Source of the DNA: Persicitalea jodogahamensis
Lineage (GTDB): Bacteria; Bacteroidota; Bacteroidia; Cytophagales; Spirosomataceae
Assembly (NCBI RefSeq): GCF_014651615.1
Contig: NZ_BMXF01000009.1
Location: forward strand, 54,891 to 118,890
Direction: 5' to 3'
DNA length: 64,000 nucleotides
The notes under the pieces were generated by a model. The model was not told the DNA's origin. It was given only the letters and a program-made list of their open reading frames with translations, and searched no databases. Below are positions 33,152-42,221 of the stretch, piece by piece. Every line of letters begins with the position of its first letter. The stretch's first letter is position 1. Both the position numbers and the translations under genes were made by a program.

Positions 33152-34627
33152 ATGTCCATGATTTCTCTGGAAAATGTCTCCGTCCGCAAATTCGATACTC
33201 CTGTACTTTTTGATCTCGACTGGCGGGTAAATCCCGGAGAGCAGTGGGCGATTGTGGGCGGTAACGGTTCTGGCAAGACCTCACTGCTTGAAACCATCGC
33301 CGGGCGCTGGGCTACGGCAAGGGGAATACTGAGAAAGCAGGGGGCCGTTGAGTTTGTGGCCAACGACTACTCTTTCCACCGCATTGCAAGGGCAGCAGCC
33401 CAGTACCATCAGCAACGGTTCCAGGCGCACGAAGCGGGTATTGCGCCCACTGTCCGTGAGGTGCTGACTGAGCAAATGAAGCCTGTCGGAACGGTTGACG
33501 ATCAGTCCGTGCAGATTTCGGAAAGCCATATTACCGTAAAAACCTTACAGAACATTGCCGAAATGCTGCAGCTCACAGCATTGCTTGACCAACCGTTCAT
33601 CACCCTTTCCAATGGCGAAACCCGACGGATGCTATTAGCACGGTCGTTAGTCAAGCGACCCGATATTCTGCTGTTAGATCATCCATTTGTGGGCCTGGAT
33701 GTGTTTTCACGGCAAATTTTGCACGATGCGTTGGCGGAACTTATTCAGCAGGGCACCACTGTTCTGCTGGCTACATCTCCAAGCGAAATTCCTGACTGGA
33801 TTACCAACGTTCTGACGCTGGAAAAAGGGAAAATCAAGGTTAAAGCCCATTATGAAAAAGATGCGTACGAGGGTAGTTCGATTGTTCCCCTGACTGGCGA
33901 ACTACCTGTATTTCTGGATACCCCTGTTGCCATCGATTTCGACTACGCCTTCGATTTGCGAAATATCAGGGTCGTGTATGACGGCAGAGCCGTGCTGGAC
34001 AATATAGATTGGAAAGTGCGGAAAGGTGAAAAGTGGGCATTAACCGGCCCGAACGGTTCTGGAAAATCTACGTTGCTGAGCATTCTGACTGCCGATCACC
34101 CACAGCGATTTGCTAATGATTACGATCTGTTTGACCAGAAACGTGGCGGAAAGGGTTCATCGATCTGGGACATCAAACAAAAAATCGGTCATGTGTCGCC
34201 GGAGCTGCATTTGTATTTCCCTGTCGAAACAACGGTTTTCAAAGCCATCGCCTCCGGCTTTTTTGACGCCACGGGCATTTATTTTAAAAAACTGGACGAT
34301 ATACAAACTGAACGCGTAGGACTGTTAGCCAGACTGTTGGGCGTGGCCCACGCGATGCAACGACCCCTGCAAAAATTATCAAAAGGCGAACAAAGGTTGG
34401 TGCTGTTGGCGCGGGCATTGGTAAAGAATCCCCCCTTGCTGATTCTAGACGAGCCTTGTCAGGGTTTGGATATAGGAGCGGTAGAGCATTTCAAATCCGT
34501 AGTGGATGCTGTGTGTAGGTCAGGAGAAAGAACGCTGGTTTACGTATCACACTACCCGCACGAGATACCTGGTTGTATCAATCGCTTTATAAATCTGGAG
34601 AAAGGGAAAGTTGCGGAGATCAGGTAG
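33152..34627 (+). CDS. ModF-like twin ABC ATPase with a degenerate first domain
   Basis: 491 residues with two fused ABC ATPase domains and no membrane segments, as in ModF/PhrA-type proteins. Domain 1 has Walker A GGNGSGKT (36-43) and signature LSNGE (153-157), but Walker B reads ILLLDHPF with His177 where the catalytic Glu belongs, and its H-loop reads LLATSPSEI without His. Domain 2 is intact: GPNGSGKST (299-307), LSKGEQ, LLILDEPCQGLD and YVSHYPHEI. One functional and one degenerate ATP site are therefore expected. The role is unknown; ModF was linked to molybdate genes elsewhere, but none are seen here. An ATG two codons downstream is an alternative start. Confidence 0.85.
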   Translation: MSMISLENVSVRKFDTPVLFDLDWRVNPGEQWAIVGGNGSGKTSLLETIAGRWATARGILRKQGAVEFVANDYSFHRIARAAAQYHQQRFQAHEAGIAPTVREVLTEQMKPVGTVDDQSVQISESHITVKTLQNIAEMLQLTALLDQPFITLSNGETRRMLLARSLVKRPDILLLDHPFVGLDVFSRQILHDALAELIQQGTTVLLATSPSEIPDWITNVLTLEKGKIKVKAHYEKDAYEGSSIVPLTGELPVFLDTPVAIDFDYAFDLRNIRVVYDGRAVLDNIDWKVRKGEKWALTGPNGSGKSTLLSILTADHPQRFANDYDLFDQKRGGKGSSIWDIKQKIGHVSPELHLYFPVETTVFKAIASGFFDATGIYFKKLDDIQTERVGLLARLLGVAHAMQRPLQKLSKGEQRLVLLARALVKNPPLLILDEPCQGLDIGAVEHFKSVVDAVCRSGERTLVYVSHYPHEIPGCINRFINLEKGKVAEIR

Positions 34628-34676
34628 TTGCCAAATCTCAAATTACGAGAAGAGAGAAACTGTGATAAATGCAAAA

Positions 34677-34702
34677 AAGCCAGACTCGCGGGAATCTGGC
34701 TT
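34677..34702 (+). terminator. Terminator after the twin ABC ATPase gene
   Basis: Arms AAGCCAGA (34677-34684) and TCTGGCTT (34695-34702), followed by a T-rich stretch (CTTCGTTT). Confidence 0.55.
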
Positions 34703-34767
34703 CTTCGTTTAAAAACAACAACTATAAAACGGCTTCGCTGCTAAAAAAGTTTCGAGAATTTTAGGGT

Positions 34768-34794
34768 CTGAAAAATAGGTCTACTATTTTTCAG
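34768..34794. promoter_or_regulatory. 11-bp inverted repeat upstream of the orphan small protein gene
   Basis: Perfect arms CTGAAAAATAG (34768-34778) and CTATTTTTCAG (34784-34794) with a 5-nt loop, 63 bp before the ATG. No T-run follows, so it is more like an operator or a leader hairpin than a terminator. Confidence 0.45.
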
Positions 34795-34856
34795 AAAAGT
34801 TGATCCAGCGCAAGTTTTTAATCAAAAACAGGTGATTTATCCACAATTAGTACAAA

Positions 34857-35189
34857 ATGGCCGCACGACAGCAAACCATATATGAGGTCATCATCAAACC
34901 ATTGGTGAAGGCCAATCCTTTTGGTTCGACGAAAGAAACAATCACGTATTTTTCCAATTTGAACAAAGCCGTGGATACCCTGCACACGGCATTGGGCGCG
35001 CAGGGCTGGCCGAGCTCGGTCAGTTATTCAAGCATTTACCGCCGCTTAAAACAACACGGCTGGTTTACCCATATTTTTGTAGTAGAAGGGGTCCGGTACT
35101 TTCAGCTGCACATCACTGCACGCATTCTCAATCCGCACCTGACCACCCTGGGAATTGAAGAAATGCCGGTGCCTAGAAGAAAGGGATAA
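34857..35189 (+). CDS. Orphan small basic protein, unknown function
   Basis: 110 residues, no signal peptide or membrane segment. I do not recognise a family. The middle (YSSIYRRLKQHGWFTHIF) reads like a recognition helix and wing, so a small DNA- or RNA-binding protein is conceivable, and the end is basic (PVPRRKG). The gene is framed by a hairpin at 34677-34702, an operator-like inverted repeat at 34768-34794 and a 22-bp-arm terminator whose first arm contains its stop codon. That isolation suggests a self-contained transcription unit. GC content is ordinary. Confidence 0.6.
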   Translation: MAARQQTIYEVIIKPLVKANPFGSTKETITYFSNLNKAVDTLHTALGAQGWPSSVSYSSIYRRLKQHGWFTHIFVVEGVRYFQLHITARILNPHLTTLGIEEMPVPRRKG

Positions 35190-35232
35190 AAAAAGGAGGA
35201 GGCATTCACGGAATGCCTCCTCCTTTTTTTAT
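35186..35232. terminator. Very strong bidirectional terminator
   Basis: 22-bp perfect arms 35186-35207 and 35211-35232 (core GGAGGAGGCATTC) with a 3-nt loop. The stop codon of the orphan gene (35187-35189) is inside the left arm; A7 and T7 flank the stem, so it also serves the convergent symporter gene. Confidence 0.9.
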
Positions 35233-35242
35233 CCTCGAAAAC

Positions 35243-36781
35243 CTATTTTGCTTCGGGGTGGTACTGCTTCCACTCTCCACTCTTAATATAGGCATAGTAC
35301 TTGGCTGCTTCCTTCTTTACGACAGGCAACAGGAAGAACAGGCCGATTAGGTTGGGTACTGACATGGCAAAGATCATAGCGTCGGAGAAATCAGTAACCG
35401 CACTTAGGCTGGCGGCGGCACCGATTACAACAAAGCAGCAGAACAGTACTTTGTAGATGATATCGTTAACCTTGGTTTTGCCAAACAGGAATAACCACGC
35501 CTGTAAACCGTAGTACGACCATGAAATCATTGTCGAAAAAGCAAAAAGTACCACTGTGACGGTCAACACGTAAGGAAACCAGGGGATGACGGTGGCGAAA
35601 GACTGGGAAGTGACTTCAACGCCCCCCATCGCTCCGGCCTGATTGTAGTCGCCTGTGATGATGACTACCAGGGCCGTCATGGTGCAAATAACGACCGTGT
35701 CAATAAATGGCTCCAGCAAGGCAACGATGCCCTCACTGGCAGGAAAATCAGTTTTTACGGCGGAGTGCGCAATCGCTGCCGAACCCACGCCAGCTTCGTT
35801 TGAGAAAGCCGCCCGGCGGAATCCCTGCACCAGAACCCCGACGAAACCTCCGGCTACGGCAACAGGGCTGAACGCTTCTCCGAAAATTTTACCGAATGTG
35901 GCGGGCAGGCTCTGAACATGGACAATTATCACCACCAATGCTGCCAGAATGTAAATGCCGCACATAAATGGCACGACTCGCTCTGTGACAGCACCGATGC
36001 GCTTGATGCCGCCGATGATGACCAGCGCAACCATGCTTGCCATGAAGACGCCGAAAATGGTACCTGCCGAGGTGGAAGTCGACCCCACCATGTCAAGAAA
36101 TTGCTTGGCAGCCTGGTTGGATTGAAACATATTGCCTCCGCCGAACGAGCCGCCTACGCACATGATGGCAAAGAAAACCGCTAGTACTTTTCCCAGCCCG
36201 GCCAGACCTTTGTCCGCCAGGCCTTTGGTAAGGTAATACATGGGACCGCCATACACCTTGCCGTCGGGGCCGATTTCACGGTAGCGGACACCCAGGGTAC
36301 ACTCCACAAACTTGGACGACATCCCCAGCAACCCAGCCAGAATCATCCAAAAAGTGGCCCCGGGCCCACCCAGCGAAATAGCGATGGCCACGCCCGAAAT
36401 ATTACCCAGGCCCACCGTGCCCGACACGGCGGCAGTCAATGCCTGAAAGTGCGTTACTTCACCTGCGTCATTAGGGTCGCTGTAGGTACCCTTGACAGTT
36501 TGGACGGCCGTTTTGAAGCCCCGGATGTTAATGAATTTGAAATAAATGGTAAAGAAAAGCGCCGAAAGCAGCAGGAAAATAATTACCAAAGGCATACTTG
36601 TAGCGGCATCGTCACCCAGTTGGATTGGATAGAAAACAACATTACTCACTGCTTCAGTAGCAGGCTGCACCCAGGCGTTGATCTTTTTGTCCAAACCTAT
36701 TTCTTCGGCGGTTTGGGCAAAAAGCGGACTGCTGGCCAGCGACACTAAAAGTAAGAAGAGCAGGGAAAATTTTCTTTTCAT
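35243..36781 (-). CDS. Sodium:alanine (AGCS-family) symporter
   Basis: 512 residues, an inner-membrane protein that takes up alanine, glycine or related amino acids with sodium. It has about ten hydrophobic segments. The family signatures are GTVGLGNISGVAIAISLGGPGATFWMI (positions about 116-142) and the region containing GFRRAAFSNEAGVGSAAIAHS. An extra N-terminal hydrophobic segment (MKRKFSLLFLLLVSLASSPLFAQ) resembles a signal peptide. It is followed on the same strand side by a second amino-acid transporter upstream, separated by a terminator, so they are independent units. Confidence 0.92.
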   Translation of the reverse strand: MKRKFSLLFLLLVSLASSPLFAQTAEEIGLDKKINAWVQPATEAVSNVVFYPIQLGDDAATSMPLVIIFLLLSALFFTIYFKFINIRGFKTAVQTVKGTYSDPNDAGEVTHFQALTAAVSGTVGLGNISGVAIAISLGGPGATFWMILAGLLGMSSKFVECTLGVRYREIGPDGKVYGGPMYYLTKGLADKGLAGLGKVLAVFFAIMCVGGSFGGGNMFQSNQAAKQFLDMVGSTSTSAGTIFGVFMASMVALVIIGGIKRIGAVTERVVPFMCGIYILAALVVIIVHVQSLPATFGKIFGEAFSPVAVAGGFVGVLVQGFRRAAFSNEAGVGSAAIAHSAVKTDFPASEGIVALLEPFIDTVVICTMTALVVIITGDYNQAGAMGGVEVTSQSFATVIPWFPYVLTVTVVLFAFSTMISWSYYGLQAWLFLFGKTKVNDIIYKVLFCCFVVIGAAASLSAVTDFSDAMIFAMSVPNLIGLFFLLPVVKKEAAKYYAYIKSGEWKQYHPEAK

Positions 36782-36874
36782 AAGGAGGGTTTGTTGGAGG
36801 ATGGGTTTACTTTCTTTATTAAAAGAATATTTGGTGCGAAAACGCTAAACTACCATAAAATTTTACAAATAAAC

Positions 36875-36914
36875 AAAAGAAGCCCGTGAGAAAACTTTCT
36901 CACGGGCTTCTTTT
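36875..36914. terminator. Terminator between the two amino-acid transporter genes
   Basis: 19-bp perfect arms 36875-36893 and 36896-36914 (core GAAGCCCGTGAGAAA) with a 2-nt loop, flanked by A- and T-runs. It stops the upstream permease transcript. Confidence 0.85.
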
Positions 36915-36955
36915 AAATTTGGCCAAAGCGGTGGGCTATCGGCGGCTGAAAAGAC

Positions 36956-38425
36956 TCAACTCTCGATGTTCTCAGGATTATCGGGGTTCATGCCGCTGTG
37001 CTTCTTTCCGTAGAAAAAATAAATGCCCAGACCGATTGCCAGCCAAATCGCCAGTCGGTACCAGCTTTCAATGGGCAGCGAGTACATCAGGTAGAGGCAG
37101 ACCACGATTCCCATGATCGGCACGAAGGGCACCAACGGCGTTTTGAAAGCCCGGTGGATGTGTGGCATCCTGACTCGCATGAGCCAAACGCCCGCACACA
37201 CCAGGCAGAAAGCGAATAGCGTGCCGATGCTGACCATGTGCCCTAAATCGCTCACAGGAACGAACCCGGCAAACAGGCTCACGAATACCATAAAAAACAG
37301 ATTGGTCTTCCAGGGCGTCTGGAATTTCTTATGAATATCACTGAAAAAGGGTGGGAGCAGCCCGTCTTTGCTCATCGTGTAGAATACGCGGCTCTGTCCA
37401 AGCAGCATCACCAGCATTACGGACGTATAGCCCGCCAGAATTGCCAGGATCAGGGCGTTTTGCAAAAAATCGTAACCTGTAACGGCAAAGGCCGTTGCGG
37501 CGGGTTTGGCATCCCCCTCAAATACCGTGTAATTTACCAGGCCTGTCATTACGTGCGCAAACAGGACGTACAGGATCGTGCAGATTACCAGAGAACCCAA
37601 AATACCGATGGGCATATCCCGTTGCGGATGCTTGGCTTCCTGCGCCGCCGTGGACACGGCATCGAACCCAATGAAAGCGAAGAACACTACCGCCGCGCCT
37701 GTGGCGATGCCCGTCCAGCCGAAGTGGTCGTACTCACCTGTATTGGCAGGAATATAGGGCGTGTAATTGGCAGGGTCGATATGGCTCCAGCCCAGGGTGA
37801 TGAACATCACTACCACCAGTAGTTTCAGCGTTACCAGAATATTGTTCATCAAAGCCGAACCTTCTGTGCCGCGAATTAAGAGCAATGAGAGCAGGCACAC
37901 CACCAGAATAGCAGGTAGGTTGATGAGCCCACCCGTCACAAGGGTTCCATCGCTCAACGTTACTTCTTCAAAAGGGGAACAAACAAGTTCGACCGGAAGG
38001 TGTATGCCGAAGCCTCCCAAAAATTCCAGTAGATACCTCGACCAGCTCACGGCCACAGTAGCTGCGCCGAGGGCGTACTCCAGGACCAGGTCCCACCCGA
38101 TGATCCAGGCCGCAAACTCACCCATTGTGGCGTAAGAGTAGGTGTAGGCACTGCCCGCAATGGGAATCATGGAAGCGAATTCGGCGTAACAAAGGCCTGC
38201 GAATGCGCAGCCGAAGGCGGCCAGCACGAATGAGATCGTCACGGCCGGACCTGCATGTTCAGCGGCGGCGATGCCCGTGAGGGAGAATAGCCCCGCGCCG
38301 ATGATGGCCCCGATGCCTAGTGCTACCAGGCTGGTCGCGCTGAGGGTGCGTTTCAATTGATTGCCCTCGCCCGTCGATTCGGCCATGAGTTTATCCAGGG
38401 GCTTGGTAATCCAGAGTTGATTCAT
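36956..38425 (-). CDS. APC-superfamily amino-acid permease (cationic amino-acid transporter-like)
   Basis: 489 residues with about 12-14 hydrophobic segments. The APC consensus region LGIGAIIGAGLFSLTGIAAA lies at about 36-55, and FFAFIGFDAVSTAAQEAKHP is the typical mid-protein motif of the CAT/YfnA-type branch. It probably imports basic or neutral amino acids across the inner membrane. The cytoplasmic tail ends KKHSGMNPDNPENIES. It is followed by its own terminator at 36875-36914. Confidence 0.92.
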   Translation of the reverse strand: MNQLWITKPLDKLMAESTGEGNQLKRTLSATSLVALGIGAIIGAGLFSLTGIAAAEHAGPAVTISFVLAAFGCAFAGLCYAEFASMIPIAGSAYTYSYATMGEFAAWIIGWDLVLEYALGAATVAVSWSRYLLEFLGGFGIHLPVELVCSPFEEVTLSDGTLVTGGLINLPAILVVCLLSLLLIRGTEGSALMNNILVTLKLLVVVMFITLGWSHIDPANYTPYIPANTGEYDHFGWTGIATGAAVVFFAFIGFDAVSTAAQEAKHPQRDMPIGILGSLVICTILYVLFAHVMTGLVNYTVFEGDAKPAATAFAVTGYDFLQNALILAILAGYTSVMLVMLLGQSRVFYTMSKDGLLPPFFSDIHKKFQTPWKTNLFFMVFVSLFAGFVPVSDLGHMVSIGTLFAFCLVCAGVWLMRVRMPHIHRAFKTPLVPFVPIMGIVVCLYLMYSLPIESWYRLAIWLAIGLGIYFFYGKKHSGMNPDNPENIES

Positions 38426-38536
38426 AGGTAAGGTAGAATTATGAAGTACAAATTATGAGATGGAAGGCATGAGGTTTGTCTCGCGTTGCGTTGCGAAACT
38501 AAGGGAAATTTGTTTGAAATTGAGCATTTGCCAAAG

Positions 38537-38572
38537 AAAAAGGGGGAAAGCCGCTGACTCTCCCCCTTTTTT
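38537..38572. terminator. Terminator after secDF
   Basis: Arms AAAAAGGGGGA (38537-38547) and TCCCCCTTTTT (38561-38571) with a 13-nt loop; on the minus strand the stem ends in a T-run. Confidence 0.65.
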
Positions 38573-38583
38573 GCACGCCATTA

Positions 38584-41550
38584 TTATGCTCTTGCTACTT
38601 TTCCCTTTTTGGGAGCGGGCTCCGGCTCATCCACGATGGGGTTCCTGAGCAGGTCGCGCTGTAAGGTATCCACCACGATGGGGGCGGCCACAAACAGCGA
38701 CGAATAGGTTCCTACGATAACGCCGATAAGCATTGAGAAGGTGAAACCACGAATAACTTCGCCACCGAAAATCAGCAGTACGACAAGTACCAGCATCGTC
38801 GAAATACCCGTCACGGCGGTGCGGCTCAGGGTACTGTTCAACGCGTTGTTAATGATGACAGGTACGCTATCCTTACGGGTGTTCTTGTCGTTAAGGTACT
38901 CACGGATACGGTCGAAAATTACCACAGTATCGTTCATGGAGTACCCCATGATCGTAAGTATCGAACCGATGAAGGCCTGATCTATGTCCAGCGAGAAAGG
39001 CAACCAGCCATTGAACAGCGAGAATATAGCCAGCAGTACGATTACGTCGTGGAAAAGCGCAGCTACCGCACCGTAGCTGAAGGCCAGGCGTCGGAATCGG
39101 ATGAAGATATAGCCGAAGTTGACGGCCACCGCCAGCAGAATCGCCCAGAAGGCCGAGATCATCGTGTCGTAAGCGATGGTCGGACCGACCTTGGCCGAGC
39201 TCACAATCTCTGCCTTGCTATTGCCCGGTACCTTAGATACCCCTTCCATGATTTTTGCTTCGGCTTCTTTGTCCGCGTCGGGAGAAGTGTCATCAATCAG
39301 GTAAGCCGTTGTGATCTTCACCTGGTCGAAACCACCGAAGGTTTTCACCTCGGGGGTAGTTCCCAATGTCTCGGTCATGGCCGTACGCACCTCATCGGTG
39401 CTGACATTCTTCTCAAAACGTACCGTGTAAGAGCGTCCGCCCTTGAAGTCGATACCCAGGCCAAATCCTTTAAAGATGAACGAGCCGATACCGATCAGGA
39501 TAATAGCCGACGAAACGTAGTAAAAACGCTTCCGTTGCGTGATGAAATCGAAGTTGGTGTCCTTGAACCAGTTCTTTGTCAGGCCGGAATAAAATTTCAG
39601 CGTCTTACCCTGCTTGATGGTGTACTCAAGCAACAACCGGGTAATGAAAATGGCTGCGAACAGTGAAGTAATCAAACCAATAACCAGCGTGGTGGCGAAG
39701 CCAAGTACCAGTCCGGTACCGAAGATGAACAGAATCACACCGGTTAGCAAAGTCGTTACGTTCGAGTCAATAATGGCTGAGAGCGCACTCTTAAAGCCAT
39801 CTCGTACTGCCACGGCGAAGGGTTTACCGTTTTCCAGTTCGATTTTTATCCCTTCATAGATCAGCACGTTTGCATCCACCGACATACCGATTGTCAGCAC
39901 GATACCCGCGATACCGGATAGCGTAAGCACCGCACCGAGCGAAGCCATGACCCCCATCAGGAAGAAAAGGTTGACGAACAGCGCGACGTCGGCAATCCAG
40001 CCCGCGCGGCTGTAGTACGCTACCATGAACACCAGCACCACGATCAAACCAACCAACGATGACAGCACGCCCGCCGTTACAGCTTCGGAACCCAGCGTAG
40101 ATCCAACTACCGCCTCTTCCACGATATTGGTAGGGGCGGGTAGTTTACCGGCCTTAAGCACGTTGGCCATATCCTTGGTTTCCTCTACGGTGAAACTACC
40201 CGAAATGCTGGAATTACCGTTAGGAATCTCGCCGTTCACATTGGGGGCGGTGTACACCTGACCATCCAGGATGATCGCCACCTGACGGCCTACGTTGTTG
40301 GCTGTCAATGTCCGCCATTTGCGGGCGCCCTCGCCATTCATGCGCATACTTACTTCGGGGCGTCCACGCTCGTCGTAGTCGTGCGTTGCGTCCACGATCA
40401 CGTCGCCTTCCAGTGGAGCTTGCCCGTTAGGTTTTTTAATAAAATAGAGCGGCAAAATAAGCTGTCCATTGGTAGCGTCGATGCCCTGACGGTCCCACAT
40501 GAACACCAGATCCGAAGGGAAAAATGAGCGCACTTCGGGACGGTGCAGAATTTCCATCGCCCGGCCGGTGTCTTTCATATAAACGCCCAAACCCTGGGGT
40601 AGTGGAACGAACAGGTTGGTAAGAGCGGCAGTCTGCGCGGCCAGGGCCGAAGTATCAGTAGCGGCAGAATCGCCCCGTTGCGCCAGCAGCTCTTCCAGGT
40701 TGCTCGGAGTCGATTTCTGGGTCGTGTCCGTGGTAGCAGCGGCAGTCGGGCGATTGGCTTTTTCGGCGGCCTCTTCCCGGCTCAGGTACTGACCCAGTTG
40801 GTCAAGGCCGGCATTGATTTCGTTGACGTTATAAACTTCGGCGAATTCCAGTTTTGCGGCACCCGATAGCAGGCGACGTACACGCTCGGGGTTATCCACT
40901 CCGGGCAACTCGACGAGAATCTGGTTTTTGCCGGGCAGGCGTTGCAAGTTGGGGTTAGTTACGCCAAACTTGTCCACCCGCGCCTGAATGATCTTGTAGG
41001 CCCGATCGATAGCACCTTCAACCTCTTCGTTCAGCATGGCAACTACCTCGCCGTCGGAAGAACTACTGTTAATTTTGCTGCGGTTAGCGCTATTGGCAAA
41101 CACGCTGGCCAGGTTGGTGTTGGGGGCCACTTTTTTATAAGCGTCTACGAACAGGTTTACGTAGCTGCTCTGGCTGCTTTTCTGCGCTTCATTGGCATCC
41201 TTGATAGCCTGTTGAAACTGCGAGCCCCGGGCATTGCTGCCTGCCAGTCCTTTCACAATATCGGCGGGAGCTACCTCCAGTACCACGTGCATTCCGCCCT
41301 GCAGGTCGAGACCCAGGCTAAGCTGCCGCTCCATAACCTCCTGCAGCGTGTGGCCCAAATACACGTCCTCGCGCCAGAGCGAGTCAATGAAGCCTTGTTT
41401 CTTGGTATAGTCCACCTTGCCCTGGGCATCGGTGGCATAAGTGACGGCGTCAGCGTTGTACTTCCGCGCCACGAAAGTAAACGACAGGTAATAGATGCTG
41501 ATCAGCGCTATTACGATCGTTAGGGTGATTATTCCGGTTTTGTTACGCAT
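38584..41550 (-). CDS. secDF: Fused protein translocase SecDF
   Basis: 988 residues from the ATG at 41550 (MRNKTGIITL). SecD and SecF are joined in one chain, as usual in Bacteroidota, and use the proton gradient to pull exported proteins through SecYEG. The SecD part runs to about 690 with the first periplasmic domain (LGLDLQGGMHVVLEVAP) and the RND-type transmembrane bundle (SVDANVLIYEGIKIELENG). The SecF part starts near FGLGIDFKGGRSYTVRFE and ends in a basic tail. A Thr/Ser/Gln-rich insertion of about 60 residues lies in the SecD periplasmic region. It is a single-gene unit. Confidence 0.97.
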   Translation of the reverse strand: MRNKTGIITLTIVIALISIYYLSFTFVARKYNADAVTYATDAQGKVDYTKKQGFIDSLWREDVYLGHTLQEVMERQLSLGLDLQGGMHVVLEVAPADIVKGLAGSNARGSQFQQAIKDANEAQKSSQSSYVNLFVDAYKKVAPNTNLASVFANSANRSKINSSSSDGEVVAMLNEEVEGAIDRAYKIIQARVDKFGVTNPNLQRLPGKNQILVELPGVDNPERVRRLLSGAAKLEFAEVYNVNEINAGLDQLGQYLSREEAAEKANRPTAAATTDTTQKSTPSNLEELLAQRGDSAATDTSALAAQTAALTNLFVPLPQGLGVYMKDTGRAMEILHRPEVRSFFPSDLVFMWDRQGIDATNGQLILPLYFIKKPNGQAPLEGDVIVDATHDYDERGRPEVSMRMNGEGARKWRTLTANNVGRQVAIILDGQVYTAPNVNGEIPNGNSSISGSFTVEETKDMANVLKAGKLPAPTNIVEEAVVGSTLGSEAVTAGVLSSLVGLIVVLVFMVAYYSRAGWIADVALFVNLFFLMGVMASLGAVLTLSGIAGIVLTIGMSVDANVLIYEGIKIELENGKPFAVAVRDGFKSALSAIIDSNVTTLLTGVILFIFGTGLVLGFATTLVIGLITSLFAAIFITRLLLEYTIKQGKTLKFYSGLTKNWFKDTNFDFITQRKRFYYVSSAIILIGIGSFIFKGFGLGIDFKGGRSYTVRFEKNVSTDEVRTAMTETLGTTPEVKTFGGFDQVKITTAYLIDDTSPDADKEAEAKIMEGVSKVPGNSKAEIVSSAKVGPTIAYDTMISAFWAILLAVAVNFGYIFIRFRRLAFSYGAVAALFHDVIVLLAIFSLFNGWLPFSLDIDQAFIGSILTIMGYSMNDTVVIFDRIREYLNDKNTRKDSVPVIINNALNSTLSRTAVTGISTMLVLVVLLIFGGEVIRGFTFSMLIGVIVGTYSSLFVAAPIVVDTLQRDLLRNPIVDEPEPAPKKGKVARA

Positions 41551-41563
41551 AGGATCAATTTTG

Positions 41564-41747
41564 AATTTTGAATGAGAGAATACCATCCGGGGGATGCATA
41601 TCGACTATTCAAAAATGTTATTGGTAAAATAAGAACGAGTGATTTCCCTGATGAAACATTCGACAGGGCCGCGGCAATTAGGCAGAATGGTGACGAATGA
41701 CATAACCGCAGTAAAACGTCTATTCACTCATTCACTCATTCAAAATT
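41564..41747. repeat. Long-loop inverted repeat upstream of secDF
   Basis: Perfect 13-bp arms AATTTTGAATGAG (41564-41576) and CTCATTCAAAATT (41735-41747) enclose 158 bp. The right arm sits in a short tandem of CATTCACT units and lies just before the end of the next gene. Confidence 0.5.
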
Positions 41748-41751
41748 GGCC

Positions 41752-42147
41752 CTAAGGCCCGTTGGGCGCGATGTGGTGGCCGAAGACGTGCCGGAAGTAG
41801 GAGAAATAATAGTAAGACGTGCGGGCCGCGAGAGGAACGGCAACCCTTTCCTCAAAATGATAGATGAAATTTTGCGGCAGCGCAAAAAGCGACTGCGTGA
41901 AATCGAACGACAATGCAGGCGTCACTACCGCATGAAGCGAAAGTTCGCTTACTGTGGCTGCATGGCCTTTGGCCGAATCGTCAGTCGCCGGATCACTTTT
42001 GGCCTTTCGGCCCAAATGCTCCGTTTTTTCCTTCTCAACGGGCGACGAAGCCACAGTCCATGACTTGCCCGCAATGGCTACCATCAGCATCATGGCTGCC
42101 AGTAAGCTACTGATTACACGGGAAGTATGGCGTTTGTTCGACTGCAC
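41752..42147 (-). CDS. Conserved small hypothetical protein with N-terminal hydrophobic segment
   Basis: 131 residues from a GTG at 42147, preferred because it starts just before the hydrophobic segment (VISSLLAAMMLMVAIAG) and avoids overlapping the upstream gene; an ATG at 42234 would give 160 residues and a 13-bp overlap. The C-terminal half (SFDFTQSLFALPQNFIY, SYYYFSYFRHVFGHHIAPNGP) is the striking part: aromatic and His-rich, and I believe it recurs in small proteins of other Cytophagales. Function unknown; probably membrane-anchored or exported. Confidence 0.6.
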   Translation of the reverse strand: MQSNKRHTSRVISSLLAAMMLMVAIAGKSWTVASSPVEKEKTEHLGRKAKSDPATDDSAKGHAATVSELSLHAVVTPALSFDFTQSLFALPQNFIYHFEERVAVPLAARTSYYYFSYFRHVFGHHIAPNGP

Positions 42148-42221
42148 TTGGTTGTCCTTTTTAGGATTGGGGCGCAAAGTTGGTGCCAAAATAGGGAAAA
42201 TGCAAGAAAATATTCGGGATT

